Of a stretch of DNA of 64,000 nucleotides, positions 33,510 through 44,099 are shown piece by piece. Below the pieces are notes generated by a model. The model ran no database searches, was not told the DNA's origin, and was given only the letters and a program-made list of their open reading frames with translations. Both the position numbers and the translations under genes were made by a program. Positions within the stretch are counted from its first letter, which is position 1; the number at the start of each line of letters is the position of its first letter. Source of the DNA: Luteibacter jiangsuensis (GTDB lineage Bacteria > Pseudomonadota > Gammaproteobacteria > Xanthomonadales > Rhodanobacteraceae); NCBI RefSeq assembly GCF_030812295.1, contig NZ_JAUSSK010000006.1, positions 59,538 to 123,537 on the forward strand. Reading direction: 5' to 3'.

Positions 33510-35153
33510 TCACGCGCGTGCCGCCAGGGGAGTCGCGACGGCCGTGCGTGCGGGCGGCGTCAGGCTGATGCGGAAGCAGCTGCCGCCGCCGGCCACGCGC
33601 ACGTATTCCAGGGCCGCCTGGTTGGCCTCGGCCATCTGCCGGGCGAGGTAGAGGCCCAGCCCCGTGCCATATTCGTGCGTGGTGAAGAACGGCTCGAAAA
33701 TTTGCGCGGCCACCTTGGGCGGGATGCCCGGGCCGCGGTCGATCACCTCGAGGATGGGGATGCCGGCCTCGGAATGCCGGGCCACCAGCATCACCCGCGC
33801 CGGCTCGCCGGGCAGGCGGCCATAGCGCAGCGCGTTCTGCACCAGGTTCCAGATCACCTGCTGCAGGTGCTGGGGGTCGGCCACGGCGGCAACCGGCTCG
33901 CTGCCGGACACCGCGCGCAGGATGTCCGAGCCAAGGTCGTTGCCCTGGCGGTACTCGGTGACGAAGTGGTGCACCCACTTGCCCAGGTCGAGGGTCTCCG
34001 GTCGCGAACGCTCGCGCCGCGAGAGTTGCAGGATGTTCTCGATGATCTCGTTGAGGCGCGAGCAATGGTTGTTGATGATCTCGACCATGCGCAGGTCGGT
34101 ATCGTTCATGTCCGTGGATTCCGCCAGCAGCTGGGCCGAATAGTGGATCGCGGCCAGCGGATTGCGGATCTCGTGGGCGATCGAGGCGGACAACCGCCCC
34201 AGCGAACTGAGGGTGAGTTCCTCGGCGCGGCGCGACACGAGGGAGGTGTCGTCGAGGAAGATCAGCACGTGCGAGTCGTCGTTCGGCGCCAGGCGCGAGA
34301 AGCGCGGCACCACTTCCGGGGTGCCGTCGGCGAGCATCGTTGCGCTCTCGTCGAGCTTGCCGGAAGTGCGCCAGTGGTACAGGCGCCGCGACAGCTCGGG
34401 CGCGAGGCTGCCGAGGTCGCGCTGCTCCGCGGAAGGATTGCCCATCAGCATCCAGGCCGATTCATTGAGCTGGTGGATACGGTTGCTTTCGTCCACCAGC
34501 AACACGCCGGTCTTCATGCGCCGGATGATCAGTTCGTTGACCTGGGACAGGTTGGCCAGGTCGATGCCGCGCTGCTCGGCCAGTGCCTCGGAAGCCCGGA
34601 TATTGCGGCCCAGCACGTAGCACAACGAGGCGCAGGCGAAATAAGCGGCACCGAAGAGGCCGTATTCGACCATCTCGCGATCGGTGCCGTCGGCCGAGTC
34701 CAGGTCGAAGACCGAGTGTCCGAGCATGCCGAGGGTGGCCAGCGCGGCGAAGAACATCGACAGGCGGAACGGCAGCAGCAAGGCGCCGGTGGCGATGTTC
34801 ACGGCCAGCATCATGGCCACGCCCATGCGCACGTCGTGCATCAGCACCAGGGCCAGCAGGGCCGCGGCGATATCCAGGGTGAGGCCGATCGACACGATCA
34901 GCACCGGCCGGTTGAGGGTTTGCCGGGTGCGGGCCACCATCACCAGGGCGGCAAGCAGGTAGGCCAGGGCGAACAGGCGGGCGAACACCGGTTCCGGCAG
35001 GGCCGGCCAGTTCATGTGCTCGGGTCGGAACGCCAGCGCGGTGTAGACCGCGGCCTGGCCGAGTCGGAAGTAGTTGAAAAAGAAGAGTTCGTGGCGCGCG
35101 GTGGTCTGGTTCGCGCTGGCTCGGACGGCGATGGTCGACGCGGGCGTGGACAC
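33510..35153 (-). CDS. pilS: Type IV pilus sensor kinase PilS
   Basis: 547 residues. Six predicted membrane helices in the first ~210 residues (starting FFFNYFRLGQAAVYTALAF), the PilS hallmark. A PAS-like domain follows (about 215-310, MKTGVLLVDESNRIHQLNES), then HisKA with His327 in SASIAHEIRNPLAAI. HATPase boxes are NLVQNALRYG, DRGPGIPPKVAAQIFEPFFT and GTGLGLYLARQM. It senses PilA levels in the membrane in Pseudomonas and phosphorylates PilR. Located directly upstream of pilR and divergent from sucC, the order seen in Xanthomonas relatives. Confidence 0.95.
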   Translation of the reverse strand: MSTPASTIAVRASANQTTARHELFFFNYFRLGQAAVYTALAFRPEHMNWPALPEPVFARLFALAYLLAALVMVARTRQTLNRPVLIVSIGLTLDIAAALLALVLMHDVRMGVAMMLAVNIATGALLLPFRLSMFFAALATLGMLGHSVFDLDSADGTDREMVEYGLFGAAYFACASLCYVLGRNIRASEALAEQRGIDLANLSQVNELIIRRMKTGVLLVDESNRIHQLNESAWMLMGNPSAEQRDLGSLAPELSRRLYHWRTSGKLDESATMLADGTPEVVPRFSRLAPNDDSHVLIFLDDTSLVSRRAEELTLSSLGRLSASIAHEIRNPLAAIHYSAQLLAESTDMNDTDLRMVEIINNHCSRLNEIIENILQLSRRERSRPETLDLGKWVHHFVTEYRQGNDLGSDILRAVSGSEPVAAVADPQHLQQVIWNLVQNALRYGRLPGEPARVMLVARHSEAGIPILEVIDRGPGIPPKVAAQIFEPFFTTHEYGTGLGLYLARQMAEANQAALEYVRVAGGGSCFRISLTPPARTAVATPLAARA

Positions 35154-35376
35154 CTGGATACTTCTCCGCCGTGGGCCCCCCGGGGCCGTGGATGGCCGTC
35201 AGTATAGGGTGGCGGGCCCGCGAATGCCGCATCGCCCCTTTCCATCCGGGGCGCCTTCCGGGAAAATACGCGGCCGTATTGCGTGAAACTGGCGCAATCG
35301 ATTCATCCCCCCTCCCCGTGCGGACCCCGCGGCCCGCACGCTTTCACACGTTTTCTCCGTTCGCTCGAGGTATCGA

Positions 35377-36537
<1,161 letters not shown>

Positions 36538-36551
36538 GGAGCGAATTACCC

Positions 36552-37427
36552 ATGAGCGTCCTGATCAACAAGAACACCAAGGTCCTCGTCCAGGGTTTCA
36601 CCGGACAGCAGGGCACCTTCCACGCCGAACAGGCGATCGACTACGGCACCAAGATCGTCGGTGGCGTGACCCCGGGCAAGGGCGGTTCCGAGCACATCGG
36701 CAAGCCGGTCTTCAATACCGTGCGTGACGCCGTCGACCAGACGGGCGCCGACGCGTCGGTGATCTTCGTGCCGCCTCCGTTCGCCGCCGACTCGATCCTC
36801 GAAGCCATCGCCGGTGGCATCAAGGTCATCGTCGCGATCACGGAAGGCATCCCGGTGCTCGACATGATGCGCGTGAAGAACGTGCTGAAGTCGCATCCGG
36901 ACGTCGTCCTGGTCGGTCCGAACTGCCCCGGCGTCATCACCCCGGGCGAGTGCAAGATCGGCATCATGCCGGGTCACATCCACAAGCCGGGCAAGGTCGG
37001 CATCGTCTCGCGTTCGGGCACCCTCACGTATGAGGCCGTGTTCCAGACCACGAACGAAGGCCTCGGCCAGTCCACCTGCATCGGCATCGGTGGCGACCCG
37101 ATCAATGGCCTGAGCTTCATCGACTGCCTCAAGCTGTTCCAGGACGATCCGCAGACCGAAGGCATCATCATGGTCGGCGAAATCGGCGGCAGCGCCGAGG
37201 AAGACGCGGCCGAGTTCATCGGCCAGTACGTGAAGAAGCCGGTCGTCTCGTTCATCGCGGGCGCGTCGGCTCCTCCGGGCAAGCGCATGGGCCACGCCGG
37301 TGCGATCATCTCCGGCGGCAAGGGCACGGCGGCGGCGAAGTTCGCCGCGCTCGAGAAGGCGGGCGTGACCACGGTCAAGTCCCCGGCCGACCTCGGCAAG
37401 ACCCTCGCGGGCCTGATGAAGAAGTAA
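36552..37427 (+). CDS. sucD: Succinate--CoA ligase (ADP-forming) alpha subunit
   Basis: 291 residues. Rossmann CoA-binding domain ([32 protein letters not shown]), then the ligase domain with [31 protein letters not shown], and [14 protein letters not shown] holding the His that is phosphorylated during catalysis. Partner of the sucC product, translated from the same message. A strong terminator follows 25 bp after the stop. Confidence 0.98.
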   Translation: MSVLINKNTKVLVQGFTGQQGTFHAEQAIDYGTKIVGGVTPGKGGSEHIGKPVFNTVRDAVDQTGADASVIFVPPPFAADSILEAIAGGIKVIVAITEGIPVLDMMRVKNVLKSHPDVVLVGPNCPGVITPGECKIGIMPGHIHKPGKVGIVSRSGTLTYEAVFQTTNEGLGQSTCIGIGGDPINGLSFIDCLKLFQDDPQTEGIIMVGEIGGSAEEDAAEFIGQYVKKPVVSFIAGASAPPGKRMGHAGAIISGGKGTAAAKFAALEKAGVTTVKSPADLGKTLAGLMKK

Positions 37428-37452
37428 GCGTCGCGCACTTCGGTATGTGATG

Positions 37453-37484
37453 AAAAGCCGCGGCCTTCGGGCCGCGGCTTTTTT
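37453..37484 (+). terminator. Intrinsic terminator of sucCD
   Basis: AAAAGCCGCGGCC pairs with GGCCGCGGCTTTTTT around a TTCG tetraloop: a 9-bp GC stem plus A/U extension and a T-run. The A-run on the other side would let it also stop transcription from the minus-strand operon ending at 37595. Confidence 0.95.
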
Positions 37485-37546
37485 GTGCTCGGTGGGATTG
37501 GCTACCGGACCCGTGAGATTTCCCGCCACGGTGGAACGGTTGCCGT

Positions 37547-37582
37547 TGTGGGAGCTGCTTCAGCGGCGATGGGTACTTGCAG
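37547..37582 (+). repeat. Degenerate REP half-unit
   Basis: TGTGGGAGCTGCTTCAGCGG followed by CGATGGGTACTTGCAG matches the left arm and start of the core of the repeat at 1977 (CTTCAGCGG variant), but the right arm is missing. Between convergent sucD and the flavoprotein gene. Confidence 0.7.
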
Positions 37583-37594
37583 CACCCCACCAGG

Positions 37595-38719
37595 TTACCT
37601 GCGGAGCCTCTTGGGACCGAGCATCTCGGCCGTGATGCCGGCCTGCGCGAGGTGATCCGGCATGGGTTTGCCGAGGATCATCGAGGCGCAGGCTTCGGCC
37701 ATGGCCGCGCTGGTCTGGATACCGTAGCCGCCTTGCGCAGCGAGCCAGAAAAACCCGGGCGCGTCCGGTGCGAACCCGCCGACGAGATCGCCGTCGGCGA
37801 CGAAACTGCGCAGGCCAGCCCAGGTGCGAGCGGGGCGGCGGATCGTCATCGTCGTGGCTTCCTCGATGCGGTGGATGCCGAGGGCGATGTCGTATTCCTC
37901 GGGTTGCACGTCGTGCGGGTGGACGGGATCGGCGTTCGCCGCGGAGCCCAGTAGCAAGCCCGCATCGGGCTTGAAGTAGAAGGTTTCGTCGATGTCGACG
38001 ACGAAGGGCCACGCGGATGTGTCGACGTCCTCCGGTGCCGCGAACGTGAAGGCGGACCGCCGGCGCGGTTCGAGACCGATGGTACGCACACCGGCCAGTT
38101 CGGCCAAGGCGTCGGCCCAGGCACCTGCGGCGTTCACCACCACCGGGGCGCGCCAGTGTTCGTTGACGATCCACTCGTCGCCCTCGCGGCGCAGGGCGTG
38201 GACGCGGGTGTCGAGATGTAGCGCGACGCCACGGGCCTTCGCTCCACGCAAGAAGCCCTGGTGTAGTTCGTTGACGTCGATGTCGGCGGAATCGGGTTCG
38301 AAGAACGCAATTTCCGCGGCTTCGGGACGAAGCACGGGTACGAGCGCCGCGATGGCCTCACGGTCGAGCAGTGTCAGTGAAGGGGTATGGCGACGCACCG
38401 CGTCGTATTCATCGCGCACGCGACCTGCTTGTTCCGCGCTGCCCACCACGAGTGCGCCGCGTCGATGAAGAAGGGGATGGGTCGCGAATCCTTCGGGTGG
38501 ATGTTCGAGGAAGGGGCGCGTCGCTCGACTCAATGCGCGTACCTGCGGCGACCCGTAGCTTTCGCTGAAATGCGCGGCGGAGCGCCCCGTGGTGTGGAAG
38601 CCGGCGAAAGATTCGCGTTCGAGCAGCATGACGCGCGCGTGTGGTGCGAGGAACCACGCGACCGAGGCGCCGGCGATGCCGGCGCCGATCACGATGACAT
38701 CAAGATGTTTCTCACTCAT
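37595..38719 (-). CDS. FAD-dependent D-amino-acid dehydrogenase-like oxidoreductase (DauA type)
   Basis: 374 residues, DAO family. N-terminal Rossmann motif VIVIGAGIAGASVAWFLA, then RESFAGFHTTGRSAAHFSES (the GRSAA segment resembles D-arginine dehydrogenase DauA), DSADIDVNELHQGFLRGAKA, VVNAAGAWADALAELAGV, and terminal FFWLAAQGGYGIQTSAAMAE binding FAD. It would oxidise D-amino acids to 2-oxo acids plus ammonia, passing electrons to quinones. Last gene of the seven-gene operon; its start overlaps the DAACS symporter stop by 4 bp, linking D-amino-acid uptake and oxidation. Substrate range unproven. Confidence 0.85.
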   Translation of the reverse strand: MSEKHLDVIVIGAGIAGASVAWFLAPHARVMLLERESFAGFHTTGRSAAHFSESYGSPQVRALSRATRPFLEHPPEGFATHPLLHRRGALVVGSAEQAGRVRDEYDAVRRHTPSLTLLDREAIAALVPVLRPEAAEIAFFEPDSADIDVNELHQGFLRGAKARGVALHLDTRVHALRREGDEWIVNEHWRAPVVVNAAGAWADALAELAGVRTIGLEPRRRSAFTFAAPEDVDTSAWPFVVDIDETFYFKPDAGLLLGSAANADPVHPHDVQPEEYDIALGIHRIEEATTMTIRRPARTWAGLRSFVADGDLVGGFAPDAPGFFWLAAQGGYGIQTSAAMAEACASMILGKPMPDHLAQAGITAEMLGPKRLRR

Positions 38720-39951
38720 GCCTTGTCCTTAAGGGATTGCGCGGCGACGACGCTGGTCGCCGCAAGATCGGCGGTGACGTTGCCGAGCGTGGCCAGGGTA
38801 TCCGGCAAGGTGTCCACCGCGAGCATGATACCCAGCGGTCCGATGGGGAGACCCATGGCCTGGGCGACGGGAACGTTGGTCGCGATGAACGTGACCTGGC
38901 CCGGCAACCCGACCGAACCGAGACTGACGACCACGGCGAGGACCGCGCCCGCAGCCAATTGGACGATGCCCAGTTCGATGCCGAAGGCCCAGGCGATGAA
39001 ACTTGCCGAAACAATGTACTGCACAGGACTGGTAAGGCGGAAGAGCGATACCGCCATGGGCAGGACCAGCGAAGTGACCGCCGTCGGATAGGCAAGCCGC
39101 CGGTCCGCGCTGTCGATCATGGCCGGCAGCGACGCGAGCGATGACTGAGTGCTTGCCGCGACCACCTGCGCTGGCGCGATCGCCGAAGCGAAGCGCGTGA
39201 ATGGCTCATGGCCCCACACCCGGGCGACGACCAGCATCAGTACGGTGACGATGAGGTACACGATGCATTCGACAAGGACATAGACACCCAGCGCCCCGAG
39301 CATGTGCAACCCGGCCCTCGCGCATACGGAGAGGATCAGGGCGAACACGCCCAGGGGCGCCACGAGCAGCACCCAGCGCACGACCACGATCATGGCGTCG
39401 GCGATGGCACGGAAGAATTCCACGGCGAGCGCACGCCGCTCCGGCGCGATGCGGGTGAGTGCGAAGCCGAGGAACATCGCGAACACCACCAGTGGCAGCA
39501 TGGCGCTCTGCGCGGCTGCCATGACGGCATTGGTGGGAACGATGCCGGACAACCAGTCGGACCAGCCGACCGGCGCCGTGACGGGAAGATGTCCGCCGGT
39601 GGTGCGCAGTGCGGCGGTGAGCGAATCGCTGCGCGGAAACAGCGTGAACAACCCCGGCGCCGCGACGGCCGCCACCGCGGCGCCGAGTGCAAGAAGCAAC
39701 AGGAACACGACGATCGCACGACGCGCGACCCGGCCCGATGCCGCGGCATCGGTGGCGGTGTTCGCGCCGACGACCACCAGCGAAAGCACCAGCGGCACCA
39801 CGGTCATCTGCAAGGCGCTCAGCCACAGTTTGCCCAGCGGCTGCACGGCATCGGCCACGCGTTCCGCGGCGCTGGGAGTCCATGAGGCCAGCGCGATGCC
39901 GATCGCCGCGCCGAGTGCCAGACCCAGGAGGATGCGTTGCGTGGCGGTCAT
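38716..39951 (-). CDS. Dicarboxylate/amino acid:cation symporter (DAACS, GltP/DctA family)
   Basis: 411 residues, glutamate-transporter fold with eight helices and two re-entrant hairpins. Recognisable: LWLSALQMTVVPLVLSLVVV, FPRSDSLTAALRTT, the Ser-rich hairpin STQSSLASLPAMIDSA, VLPMAVSLFRLTSPVQYIVS, and SLGSVGLPGQVTFIATNVPV. The usual NMDGT and its neighbours are altered (LPMAVSLFR), so substrate specificity may differ from glutamate or C4-dicarboxylates. Overlaps the flavoprotein gene downstream and the YkuD gene upstream by 4 bp each. Proposed to import amino acids or small peptides released from peptidoglycan. Confidence 0.85.
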   Translation of the reverse strand: MTATQRILLGLALGAAIGIALASWTPSAAERVADAVQPLGKLWLSALQMTVVPLVLSLVVVGANTATDAAASGRVARRAIVVFLLLLALGAAVAAVAAPGLFTLFPRSDSLTAALRTTGGHLPVTAPVGWSDWLSGIVPTNAVMAAAQSAMLPLVVFAMFLGFALTRIAPERRALAVEFFRAIADAMIVVVRWVLLVAPLGVFALILSVCARAGLHMLGALGVYVLVECIVYLIVTVLMLVVARVWGHEPFTRFASAIAPAQVVAASTQSSLASLPAMIDSADRRLAYPTAVTSLVLPMAVSLFRLTSPVQYIVSASFIAWAFGIELGIVQLAAGAVLAVVVSLGSVGLPGQVTFIATNVPVAQAMGLPIGPLGIMLAVDTLPDTLATLGNVTADLAATSVVAAQSLKDKA

Positions 39952-40709
39952 GGGGCCGGCAGGTTCCAGGCTTCGCGCAGGCGCGCATATTCGTTCTTCG
40001 GCAGCAGCACGAAGACTGGCTTCTTCGATGGATCGAGCCAACCGAGCAAGCGTTCCATCGCTTCGTCGGTCATCGCCGTACAACCGGCGGTCGGCGACGT
40101 GGGCGACTTCCACAGGTGGGCGAAGATGCAACTTCCCGCGCCCTTGCGCCCGTCGGGATTGTGCTCGATGACGAAGCCGATGCGATACGCGTGGTCGCCG
40201 TTGAAGTGCAGGTCGCGACGCATCGGCTCGGTCGCGCCGGCCACGGCCTTCTCGCCGACCTTCCTCGCGTCGACCAGCTGGTTGTAGTACGGCGAGCTGT
40301 CCACATCCACGCAATAGTCGGATACGCCGAGGCCGCGGTAGGGAAGGGCGGTGGGATTCGTCTCCGCGTAACCGAAGGCCTGGCCGATACGGAACACGCC
40401 CGCCGGGCTGCGGCCGTCGCCTTCCTTCTTCACCGGTCCATCGCGTTCGGGCGGATTGAGCCCGACGCCCCATGCACTGCCACGCTTGCCGATGGTCACC
40501 TCGGCGGCCGGCCCTTCCTGTTTCCAGCGCGTACCTTCGCGGACGTACGCGCGGAGCGTCCCGTGATCGACATCCCATCCGTCGGTGGTCACCACGATCA
40601 TCTGCCGGGATACCGACCAGGCCGCCGGTGTCTCGAACGCCGTGCTGGATGCGGCGAGGACAAGGGCGGCGAGGCCGAGCAGGCGTGGGAGCGTTCGGGA
40701 GAAGGGCAT
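39948..40709 (-). CDS. Exported YkuD-type L,D-transpeptidase/carboxypeptidase-like protein
   Basis: 253 residues with a signal peptide (RTLPRLLGLAALVLAASSTA). The C-terminal domain carries the YkuD-like active site: His in FAHLWKSP and the catalytic Cys in SPTAGCTAMT, spaced as in ErfK/YbiS/YcfS/YnhG relatives. EVTIGKRGSAWGVGLN, KEGDGRSPAGVFRIGQAFGY and GFVIEHNPDG are typical of the predicted L,D-peptidoglycan enzyme subgroup. It would act on tetrapeptide stems in the periplasm, either cross-linking or cutting the L,D bond. In this operon (endopeptidase, epimerase, symporter) trimming of muropeptides is the more natural role. Confidence 0.8.
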   Translation of the reverse strand: MPFSRTLPRLLGLAALVLAASSTAFETPAAWSVSRQMIVVTTDGWDVDHGTLRAYVREGTRWKQEGPAAEVTIGKRGSAWGVGLNPPERDGPVKKEGDGRSPAGVFRIGQAFGYAETNPTALPYRGLGVSDYCVDVDSSPYYNQLVDARKVGEKAVAGATEPMRRDLHFNGDHAYRIGFVIEHNPDGRKGAGSCIFAHLWKSPTSPTAGCTAMTDEAMERLLGWLDPSKKPVFVLLPKNEYARLREAWNLPAP

Positions 40710-40722
40710 GATGGCGGTCCGG

Positions 40723-41568
40723 TCAGGGTTCGAGCATCTGCTGGATGCGATCGAGGTTCTGCACGAGGCGGGCATGGCGGGCTTCGTCACCCTCGCACAG
40801 GTGGACGAACACGGTGTCGAGCAACTGTTGCACGGTGGATTGATAGATCAGCGACTGGATGTAGGACGCATCGTCGTGAGCCGCCACGGCCAGCGCGATA
40901 TCGGCGAGCGCCCGCACGGGATTGGAGGTATGCCGCGTGACCGTCACCACGCGCCCGCGCCGCTCACGGAAATAGCGGGCGATCTTGGCCAGCGCGGGAT
41001 GCTTGCCCTGTTCGGAAAACACGATGAGGACATCGCCCGGTGATGACATCGCCACTTGCGCGGCCATGCGGCTTACATCGAAGTGGCGGATGGCCACGAT
41101 ACCCAACAGCGACAGGCGCACGGCGAAACCCCGTGCGTGCAGGTCGTCTTCGCCCAGGCCGATGAGGAAGACCTTGCCCGCCGAATCGATCGCGTCGACC
41201 ACCGCATGCAAGGTCTCGGGGCTGTTGATGTGCCGCGTCGCCTCCTCGGCACGCGCCTTGCGTTGCCAGAGTGCCGCGCCCAGCGGGTCGCCGCCCGGGC
41301 GTTCAGCGAGTGGGGCCGCCTCCCCGTCGCCTTCGTCGGTACGGCCGATGGCCTCGCCGACGGAGTACTTCAGGTCGGGGTAGCCACGGAAGCCGAGCTT
41401 CTGGGTGAACTTCACCACGCTGGACTGGCTGATGCCGAGCGCGTTGGCCAGCTGCTGGGAGGAATAGTCACGCAGCAGCTGGGCATTCTCGAGGATGAAG
41501 TCGGCGATACGCCGCTCCACCGCCGACATGCGGTCGCGTTCGGAACGGATCTTCACCAGCGGCGACAT
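40723..41568 (-). CDS. RpiR/MurR-family transcriptional regulator
   Basis: 281 residues. N-terminal HTH of the RpiR family (MSAVERRIADFILENAQLLR, QLANALGISQSSVVKFTQKL, GFRGYPDLKYSVGEAIGR) and a C-terminal SIS domain (VFLIGLGEDDLHARGFAVRL, DVLIVFSEQGKHPALAKIAR, VTRHTSNPVRALADI). SIS domains bind phospho-sugars; MurR of E. coli senses MurNAc-6-phosphate. The Gln in FSEQGKHP replaces the usual Ser/Gly-Ser contact, so the ligand may not be a sugar phosphate. Fourth gene of the operon, 11 bp after the epimerase; likely autoregulates it via the palindrome at 45284. Confidence 0.9.
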   Translation of the reverse strand: MSPLVKIRSERDRMSAVERRIADFILENAQLLRDYSSQQLANALGISQSSVVKFTQKLGFRGYPDLKYSVGEAIGRTDEGDGEAAPLAERPGGDPLGAALWQRKARAEEATRHINSPETLHAVVDAIDSAGKVFLIGLGEDDLHARGFAVRLSLLGIVAIRHFDVSRMAAQVAMSSPGDVLIVFSEQGKHPALAKIARYFRERRGRVVTVTRHTSNPVRALADIALAVAAHDDASYIQSLIYQSTVQQLLDTVFVHLCEGDEARHARLVQNLDRIQQMLEP

Positions 41569-41579
41569 GGCGGCGGCCC

Positions 41580-42671
41580 TCAGAGCGGCTCGAGGCCGCG
41601 GATCTCGCGGATGCCGAGCCCCGGCGCGTCGCTGATGGAGATCTCCGACTCGTTGAAGTTCACGCCGCCGTCGACAGGGTCGTACGCGCACAGCGAGGGG
41701 CCATCCAGATCCACCTTGGTGATCACGTCGGACTTGGCCACCGCCACATGCACCGCGGCGGCCACGCTGATGCTGGTCTCCAGCATGCAGCCGATCATGC
41801 ACTCGATGCCGTAGAGGCCGGCGATGTCGGCGATGCGGATGGCGTTGGATATGCCGCCGGTCTTCATCAGCTTGATGTTGATGATGTCGGCGGCGCGCAT
41901 GCGGATCAAATCCATCACCTCGGCGGGGCCGAACACGCTCTCGTCGGCCATGATCGGCGTGTGCACGCGCTCGGTGACATAGCGCATGCCTTCCAGGTCG
42001 CGCGCCTTCACCGGTTGCTCGACCAGTTCCAGGCGAACGCCGGCGTCTTCCAGTGTATGCAGCGCGTAGACCGCTTCCTTGGCGGTCCATCCCTGGTTCG
42101 CGTCGAGGCGGAGCAGGGCACGGTCTTCCACGGCGGCGTAGATCGCGCGGACACGCTCGATGTCCACGCCGATGTCCTTGCCCACCTTGATCTTCAACGA
42201 CTCGAACCCCCGCTCCACCGCGGCGATGGAGTCGGCGACCATCTTGTCGATGTAGTCGACGCTGATGGTGATGTCGGTGGTGATGACCGGATCGCCACCG
42301 CCGAGCAGCTTGTACAGCGGTGCGCCATACAGTTGGCCCCAGAGGTCGTAGACGGCGATCTCCACGGCGGCCTTGGCGCTCGTGTTCTTCTCCATCGTAC
42401 CCTGGATCAGCTTGGTGATCCGGTTGAGGTCGGCGATGTCCTGACCGATGAGGCGGGGTGCGATGTAATGGCGGATGGCATCGATGATGGAGCCGTGCGT
42501 GTCGCCGGTGATGACGGCCGTGGCCGGCGCTTCGCCATAGCCCACGTGGCCGTCGTCGGTGTGCACCATCACGACGATGTCTTCGACCTTGTCGACCGTG
42601 CGAAGCGCCGTCTTGAAGGCGGTCTTCAGCGGCACGCGCAGCATGCCGAAGCGGATGTCGGTGATCTTCAT
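41580..42671 (-). CDS. L-Ala-D/L-Glu epimerase (enolase superfamily, YcjG/YkfB type)
   Basis: 363 residues. Enolase-superfamily dipeptide epimerase: capping domain FGMLRVPLKTAFKTALRTVD; catalytic KxK (FESLKIKVGKD); metal ligands in RLDANQGW, LVEQPV and IMADESVF; second base in INIKLMKTGG; and GCMLETSISVAAAVHVA then a terminal LDGP. It converts L-Ala-D-Glu from murein to L-Ala-L-Glu, which ordinary peptidases can split. B. subtilis groups the homologue YkfB with an NlpC/P60 endopeptidase YkfC, as here. Related epimerases act on other dipeptides, so exact substrate needs testing. Cytoplasmic. Confidence 0.9.
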   Translation of the reverse strand: MKITDIRFGMLRVPLKTAFKTALRTVDKVEDIVVMVHTDDGHVGYGEAPATAVITGDTHGSIIDAIRHYIAPRLIGQDIADLNRITKLIQGTMEKNTSAKAAVEIAVYDLWGQLYGAPLYKLLGGGDPVITTDITISVDYIDKMVADSIAAVERGFESLKIKVGKDIGVDIERVRAIYAAVEDRALLRLDANQGWTAKEAVYALHTLEDAGVRLELVEQPVKARDLEGMRYVTERVHTPIMADESVFGPAEVMDLIRMRAADIINIKLMKTGGISNAIRIADIAGLYGIECMIGCMLETSISVAAAVHVAVAKSDVITKVDLDGPSLCAYDPVDGGVNFNESEISISDAPGLGIREIRGLEPL

Positions 42672-42690
42672 GGAGTCTCGCTTGGCGGAA

Positions 42691-44085
42691 TTAGCGGATG
42701 CGGACGATGCTGGTCATGCGGTCGACGAAGGTCTTGTCGCCGCTGGCCATCATGGGCAGGAGAGGTGTCACCGAGACCTCGTTGAGCTTGATGTGTCGCA
42801 AGCTGCCGTCGGCCTGCGTGTAGCTCATGCCGCCGACATCGTGAATGACATAGGGTTCGCCGTCGATCTTGCCGATCACCATCATCACGTGGCCGGGGAT
42901 GTAGACCAGGTCGCCCACCTCGAGCGCCTTCGCGGCCTTCACCCGTGCCTCGTGGCTGTCCTTGTCGGTGTAGACCGTGTGGGCGAGCCCGGGGCTGATG
43001 CTCTGGTCGCGCGTGTTGCGCGGCATCTGTACCCCCATGCTGCGGTACACGTCGGAAACGAAGCCGCTACAGTCGCGGCCGTTATAGGCGTGACCCCAGC
43101 CATAGCGTTCGCCGAGGAACTTGAAGGCCTGGCGGATGATGTTCGCCCGGGTCAATGGCAGATAGTCGGCCGTGGAATCCTGGTTTCGCTGGAGCAGGGC
43201 CGGGTGGAACGAGAGCGCTCCATCGATGCCTCGGACCGGCAGACTCAATACCCAGGACGTGTAAGGGCTCTGTCCGTTTACCGGCTGGTCCGCCGGCACC
43301 GAGGTGTCGAGCGGCACGCGCGTACCCATGTCCAGCTGGAATTCGGAGACGGAGGGGGCTTCGGGCGTGTAGACGGTAAGCGGCTTCGCGCCAGTGACGA
43401 CCCGGTAAGGCGTGGCATCGGCGTGGGCGAAGACGGCCGCCGCGTCACCGTAGGCCACGTCTTCCGCATGCATCCACGCCGCGTAGCGTGGGCTGACGAC
43501 GAACACCCACTTGCCGTCCTTGCTCGCATGCACCACCACGAGCGGATCGCCGGGGAACAGCGTGCTTTCCTGGAAGCGGTCGATGTCGGTGTCGTCGGCA
43601 TGGCTGAACACGCGCAGGTCGGTCGGATAGCCACGCAGGGCACCTCGGCGCACGGCCATGCCATAGCGCGGCGTCACCTGCGCGGGAATGCCTGCGATCG
43701 CGGCGTTGTCCATCACGGCGTCGATCGTCGCGGCAGTCACGGGCTTGCCTTCGACATCGAACAAGGGCTTGCTCGGCAGCGACGTCAGCTTCTCGATCCA
43801 GCCTTTCACCTGCTCCCGTGGCAAGGTGGCCGGGAGGTGGCGGATGTCGTGCATCGACGGGTCCAGCCGCGCCACGCGCTCGTTGATCGCGGCGATGGCG
43901 GCGGTGTCGAGCACGGGCGTGTCCGCATCCGGAAGCCGCGCGACCCAGAAGTCCGGTGAGAGCTGCGCATCGGTGATGCCGGGGATGCCCGACGGCGGTA
44001 CCGGCATGTCGCGCGGAGCCGCACACGCGCCGCCCGCGGCAAACGCAAGCAGGGTGGCGAACAGGGTGGGGCGAAGCAGGTTCAT
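42691..44085 (-). CDS. Exported SH3-containing NlpC/P60 peptidase (YkfC-like)
   Basis: 464 residues from ATG 44085 (AAGGAT 7 nt upstream), with a signal peptide (LFATLLAFAAGGACA). About 120-320 hold SH3-like repeats (YGMAVRRGALRGYPTDLRVF, PLTVYTPEAPSV). The C-terminal NlpC/P60 domain has Cys339 in GRDCSGFVSDVYRSMGV, His399 in IPGHVMMVIG and a third polar residue in IHDVGG. The domain order and the catalytic sequence RYGWGHAYNGRDCSGF match YkfC-type gamma-D-glutamyl-L-diamino-acid endopeptidases that free L-Ala-D-Glu. It would supply the epimerase encoded next. Confidence 0.9.
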   Translation of the reverse strand: MNLLRPTLFATLLAFAAGGACAAPRDMPVPPSGIPGITDAQLSPDFWVARLPDADTPVLDTAAIAAINERVARLDPSMHDIRHLPATLPREQVKGWIEKLTSLPSKPLFDVEGKPVTAATIDAVMDNAAIAGIPAQVTPRYGMAVRRGALRGYPTDLRVFSHADDTDIDRFQESTLFPGDPLVVVHASKDGKWVFVVSPRYAAWMHAEDVAYGDAAAVFAHADATPYRVVTGAKPLTVYTPEAPSVSEFQLDMGTRVPLDTSVPADQPVNGQSPYTSWVLSLPVRGIDGALSFHPALLQRNQDSTADYLPLTRANIIRQAFKFLGERYGWGHAYNGRDCSGFVSDVYRSMGVQMPRNTRDQSISPGLAHTVYTDKDSHEARVKAAKALEVGDLVYIPGHVMMVIGKIDGEPYVIHDVGGMSYTQADGSLRHIKLNEVSVTPLLPMMASGDKTFVDRMTSIVRIR

Positions 44086-44099
44086 AGCGAGATCCTTGG